Positions 13,404 to 15,809 of a DNA stretch of 15,809 bases are shown in pieces. Origin of the DNA: Chloroflexota bacterium. GTDB lineage: Bacteria > Chloroflexota > Limnocylindria > QHBO01. The stretch spans positions 1-15,809 of the forward strand of contig JACCWY010000059.1 of the NCBI GenBank assembly GCA_013697395.1. The letters are read 5' to 3'. A program made the position numbers and the translations under genes. Every line of letters begins with the position of its first letter. Position 1 is the stretch's first letter. The notes under the pieces were generated by a model. That model was not told the DNA's origin. It searched no databases and saw only the letters and a program-made list of their open reading frames with translations.

Positions 13404-14032
13404 GCCTTCTCCTCGCCGCGATCCTCGGCTACTTCCTGGGCGCGATCCCGTTCGGGCTGCTCATCGGGCGCTGGACGCGCGGCATCGACCTGCGCGCCTA
13501 CGGCTCGCACCGCACCGGGGCCACCAACGCGCTGCGAACGCTCGGCGTGCGGGCCGCGGCCGCCGTCTTCGTCCTCGACGTGGCCAAGGGCGTCGCGGCC
13601 GTCGTCCTCGCGCGGCTCCTGTTCGGCGCCGACCCCATGGTCGAGTGGGCCGCCGCGGTCGCCGGGCTGGCCGCCATCGTGGGACACAACTGGTCCGTCT
13701 TCATCGGCTTCACAGGTGGACGGGGCGTGGCCACCTCCGCCGGCGCGCTCGCGGCCATGACGCCGCTCACGCTCGTGATCCTGGTGCCCATCGTCTTCGG
13801 CGTCATGTGGCGCACGCGCTACGTGTCGCTCGGCTCGATCGTCGGGGCGCTCGGCGCGCCGATCGTCGCGGCCCTCCTGGCAGCGGCGGCTTGGGCGTCG
13901 ATCCCCGCCGTCACCTACGCACTGGCGTCGGGCCTGCTCGTGACCTTTGCCCACGCCGACAACATCGGGCGCCTGCGGGCCGGGACCGAGCGACGCATCG
14001 GCCAGAAGGAGCAGGTGACGTCCGGTGGCTGA
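13400..14032 (+). CDS. plsY: Acyl-phosphate:glycerol-3-phosphate acyltransferase
   Basis: The 210-residue integral membrane protein is PlsY, which acylates position 1 of glycerol-3-phosphate using acyl-phosphate to start phosphatidic acid synthesis. Several hydrophobic helices alternate with conserved cytoplasmic loops: GSHRTGATNALR (35-46), a GHNWSVFIGFTGGRGVAT block near residue 100 and THAD-like FAHADNIGRLRAG near the C terminus. The first loop usually reads GSxNxGATN; here the central Asn is replaced (GSHRTGATN). Overlap with dhaM indicates translational coupling. Its substrate is the product of glpK two genes upstream. Confidence 0.93.
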   Translation: MSLLLAAILGYFLGAIPFGLLIGRWTRGIDLRAYGSHRTGATNALRTLGVRAAAAVFVLDVAKGVAAVVLARLLFGADPMVEWAAAVAGLAAIVGHNWSVFIGFTGGRGVATSAGALAAMTPLTLVILVPIVFGVMWRTRYVSLGSIVGALGAPIVAALLAAAAWASIPAVTYALASGLLVTFAHADNIGRLRAGTERRIGQKEQVTSGG

Positions 14033-14075
14033 GGTGGTGGTCGCGGTCCTCGGCCCGTCGGCCCCGGTGGCATGA
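14025..14075 (+). CDS. Possible 16-codon coupling ORF between plsY and pgsA
   Basis: GTG 14025 opens a frame reading VAEVVVAVLGPSAPVA and ending in TGA 14073-14075, which overlaps the pgsA start as ATGA. It overlaps the end of plsY in another frame. AAGGAG (14006-14011) lies 13 nt upstream. pgsA has no good ribosome binding site of its own, so translation of this short frame could bring ribosomes to it. It may equally be chance. Confidence 0.3.
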   Translation: MAEVVVAVLGPSAPVA

Positions 14076-14677
14076 GCGTCGAACGCCGCCCGGCGCGGAT
14101 CGGCTCGCCGGCGAACCTCCTCGGCATCGCCCGCATCGCGGCCACGCCGGTCGTCATCGCGCTGCTCCTGATCGGAACGGCGGGGCTGGGAATCGTGGCT
14201 GCCGTCGTCTTCCTCCTGGCCGGCCTGACCGACTTTCTCGACGGCTGGGTAGCGCGCGCCCGGGGAGAGGTCTCGCCGCTCGGCGTCTTCATGGATCTGA
14301 CGGCCGACAAGGTGCTCGTCGGCGGCGTGTTGGTGGCGATGGTGGAGGTAGGCCTGCTGCCGACCTGGATCGTGGCGACGATCGTGGTGCGCGAGCTCGT
14401 CATCGCCGGCATCCGCCAGGCCGCCGCGGCCGAGGACGTCGTCATCCCCGCACGTGCGCTCGGCAAGGCGAAGACGATGACCACGCTCCTCGGGATGGGA
14501 GTCCTGCTGCTCGCGCACGATGCGCTCACCGGCGGGCCGTTGGCGGCGACGGGCATGGGCGAGGGCATCGCGGTCGCCGGCTTCTGGCTCATGGTGCTGA
14601 CCACGGTCCTGACCGTGGTCTCCGGCTGGGACTACCTCCGCGGCGCGCTGCCACTGCTCCGTGGTCGTCCGGGATGA
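14072..14677 (+). CDS. pgsA: CDP-diacylglycerol-glycerol-3-phosphate 3-phosphatidyltransferase
   Basis: The 201-residue membrane protein carries the complete CDP-alcohol phosphotransferase signature D-x2-DG-x2-AR-x8-G-x3-D-x3-D, read as DFLDGWVAR...GVFMDLTAD at about residues 54-78. The enzyme condenses CDP-diacylglycerol with glycerol-3-phosphate to phosphatidylglycerol phosphate. Context supports a G3P acceptor over inositol or serine: the gene lies between plsY and glpA. The start has no clear ribosome binding site nearby but overlaps a tiny upstream frame. The stop overlaps the glpA start as ATGA. Confidence 0.88.
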   Translation: MSVERRPARIGSPANLLGIARIAATPVVIALLLIGTAGLGIVAAVVFLLAGLTDFLDGWVARARGEVSPLGVFMDLTADKVLVGGVLVAMVEVGLLPTWIVATIVVRELVIAGIRQAAAAEDVVIPARALGKAKTMTTLLGMGVLLLAHDALTGGPLAATGMGEGIAVAGFWLMVLTTVLTVVSGWDYLRGALPLLRGRPG

Positions 14678-15809
14678 GCGCGCGCGCCGAGGTCGACGTC
14701 GTCGTCGTCGGCGGGGGAGCCACCGGTGCCGGTGCCCTGCGCGATCTCGCCATGCGCGGGCTCCGCGCGCTCCTCGTCGAGCGCGGTGACTTCACCTCCG
14801 GCACCAGCGGCCGGTATCACGGCCTCCTTCACTCCGGCGCCCGCTACGTCGAGTCGGACCCGGTCTCGGCGCGGCACTGCGCGGAGGAGAACGCAGTGCT
14901 GCGTCACATCGCGCCGGCCACGATCGAGCCGACCGGCGGCTACTTCGTCGCCACGCCCGACGACCCCGACGACTATCTCGATCGCTTCCCGGCCGCCTGC
15001 GCCGCGGCCGGCATCGAGGCGGAGCCGATGCCGCTCGACGGCCTCTTCCGCGCCGAGCCGCTCCTGTCGCGCGAGATCCGCGCCGCGTACCGCGTCCCCG
15101 ACGCCTCGCTCGAACCATGGGAGCTGGTCGACGCCAACCTGGCCAGCGCCCGTGAGTACGGAGCGGACGCCTGGCGCTACCACGAGGTGATCGGATTCGA
15201 TCGTTCGTCCGGCGGGGCCGTCGTGGCGGTCCGGGTGCGGGATCTGCACGAAGGCGAGGAGCGGACGGTCGCCTGCCGTGCCGTCGTCTCGGCCGCCGGC
15301 GCGTGGGCCGGCAAGGTGGCGGCGCTGGCCGGCGCGCGGCTCGAGATGCGTCCGGGCAAGGGCTCGATGCTCATCCTGAACCGCCGTCTGACGACGGCCG
15401 TCGTCAACCGCCTGGCGCCGCCGGGCGACGGCGACATCCTGGTCCCGGTCCACACCGTCTGCATCCTGGGCACGACCGACATCACCGTGCCGGACCCTGA
15501 CGACGTTCACGTCACCCGGGACGAGGTCGAGGCGCTTCTCGCCGACGGCGAGCGCCTCGTCCCCGGCATCAGCGGCGCCCGGGTCCTGCGCGCCTTCGCC
15601 GGCTCCCGACCGCTGTACGACGCCGGTGAGCTGGATCGCACGGCCGGCCATGACGAGTCACGCGAGATCAGCCGCGCGCATCACGTCATCGACCATGGCG
15701 ATCGCGATGGGGTCGACGGCATGTGGAGCATCGTGGGCGGCAAGCTGACCACCTACCGGCTCATGGCACGCGACGTCGTCGATGCGGTCGCCGCCGCACT
15801 CGACGTGGA
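14674..15809 (+). CDS. glpA: Glycerol-3-phosphate dehydrogenase, GlpA-type FAD subunit, 3' end cut by window edge
   Basis: About 378 residues are visible with no stop. The N terminus has the FAD motif GGGATGAG (13-20), then VERGDFTSGTSGRYHGLLHS, and later a VSAAGAW, a LGTTDITVPD and a SIVGGKLTTYRLMARD segment. The HGLLHSGARYV and GGKLTTYRLMA stretches resemble the anaerobic GlpA more than the aerobic GlpD. The enzyme oxidises glycerol-3-phosphate to DHAP and passes electrons to the quinone pool, in GlpABC with help of GlpB and GlpC. Whether glpB and glpC follow lies outside the window, so a GlpD-like stand-alone role is still possible. It is coupled to pgsA by an ATGA overlap. Confidence 0.9.
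   Translation, partial: MSARAEVDVVVVGGGATGAGALRDLAMRGLRALLVERGDFTSGTSGRYHGLLHSGARYVESDPVSARHCAEENAVLRHIAPATIEPTGGYFVATPDDPDDYLDRFPAACAAAGIEAEPMPLDGLFRAEPLLSREIRAAYRVPDASLEPWELVDANLASAREYGADAWRYHEVIGFDRSSGGAVVAVRVRDLHEGEERTVACRAVVSAAGAWAGKVAALAGARLEMRPGKGSMLILNRRLTTAVVNRLAPPGDGDILVPVHTVCILGTTDITVPDPDDVHVTRDEVEALLADGERLVPGISGARVLRAFAGSRPLYDAGELDRTAGHDESREISRAHHVIDHGDRDGVDGMWSIVGGKLTTYRLMARDVVDAVAAALDV

Noticed and set aside
11249..14518. Antisense open frame of more than 1000 codons over dhaL-glpK-dhaM-plsY-pgsA
   Set aside because: It is a mirror of high-GC third positions in five clearly recognised sense genes. The translation is Arg/Asp/His-rich low-complexity with no family resemblance.

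Overview
The window is 15.8 kb of very GC-rich bacterial DNA with short intergenic gaps, stop/start overlaps (ATGA, TGATG), some GTG starts and no mobile elements, CRISPR arrays or complete RNA genes. I cannot name the host. The gene set (homodimeric AceE, GlpP-type antiterminator, DUF2089/DUF4097 pair, EIIA-only DhaM) would fit a high-GC Chloroflexota or actinobacterial-type genome, and this is inference only.

Left part (1-2412). A minus-strand operon runs off the left edge: a 47-residue microprotein, a zinc-ribbon/HTH DUF2089 protein and a DUF4097 protein with repeated SGD motifs. It has a clear sigma-70-like promoter (TTGACA-17-TAGTAT) and a perfect 12-bp palindrome just downstream of the predicted transcription start. 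Divergent from it is a short J-domain protein with a C-terminal zinc ribbon. Then comes a 299-bp convergent spacer with repeated GCCAAC/GTTGGC hairpins.

Middle part (2413-7199). A complete homodimeric-type pyruvate dehydrogenase E1 gene (aceE, minus strand) is separated by a 366-bp divergent region, holding two inverted repeats and a tRNA-3'-end-like fragment, from a type II NADH dehydrogenase-like flavoprotein and a small two-helix membrane protein.

Right part (7268-15809). This is the main interest: a glycerol / glycerol-3-phosphate (G3P) island, all on the plus strand. A His/Asp-rich repeat protein is followed 3 nt later by two adjacent GlpP-family genes, one canonical and one strongly diverged. 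Next come a promoter inside the end of the second glpP, a leader with a textbook intrinsic terminator, and then glpF-dhaK-dhaL-glpK-dhaM-plsY-pgsA-glpA (glpA cut by the window end). GlpF admits glycerol, GlpK makes G3P, GlpA oxidises G3P to dihydroxyacetone phosphate (DHAP), and DhaKLM makes DHAP from dihydroxyacetone with PTS phosphate. PlsY and PgsA consume G3P for phospholipid synthesis.

The layout suggests that G3P sensing by GlpP, acting on the leader terminator, controls both glycerol catabolism and the first steps of phospholipid synthesis. That control is inferred from the arrangement and from the known role of GlpP in Bacillus; nothing here proves it.
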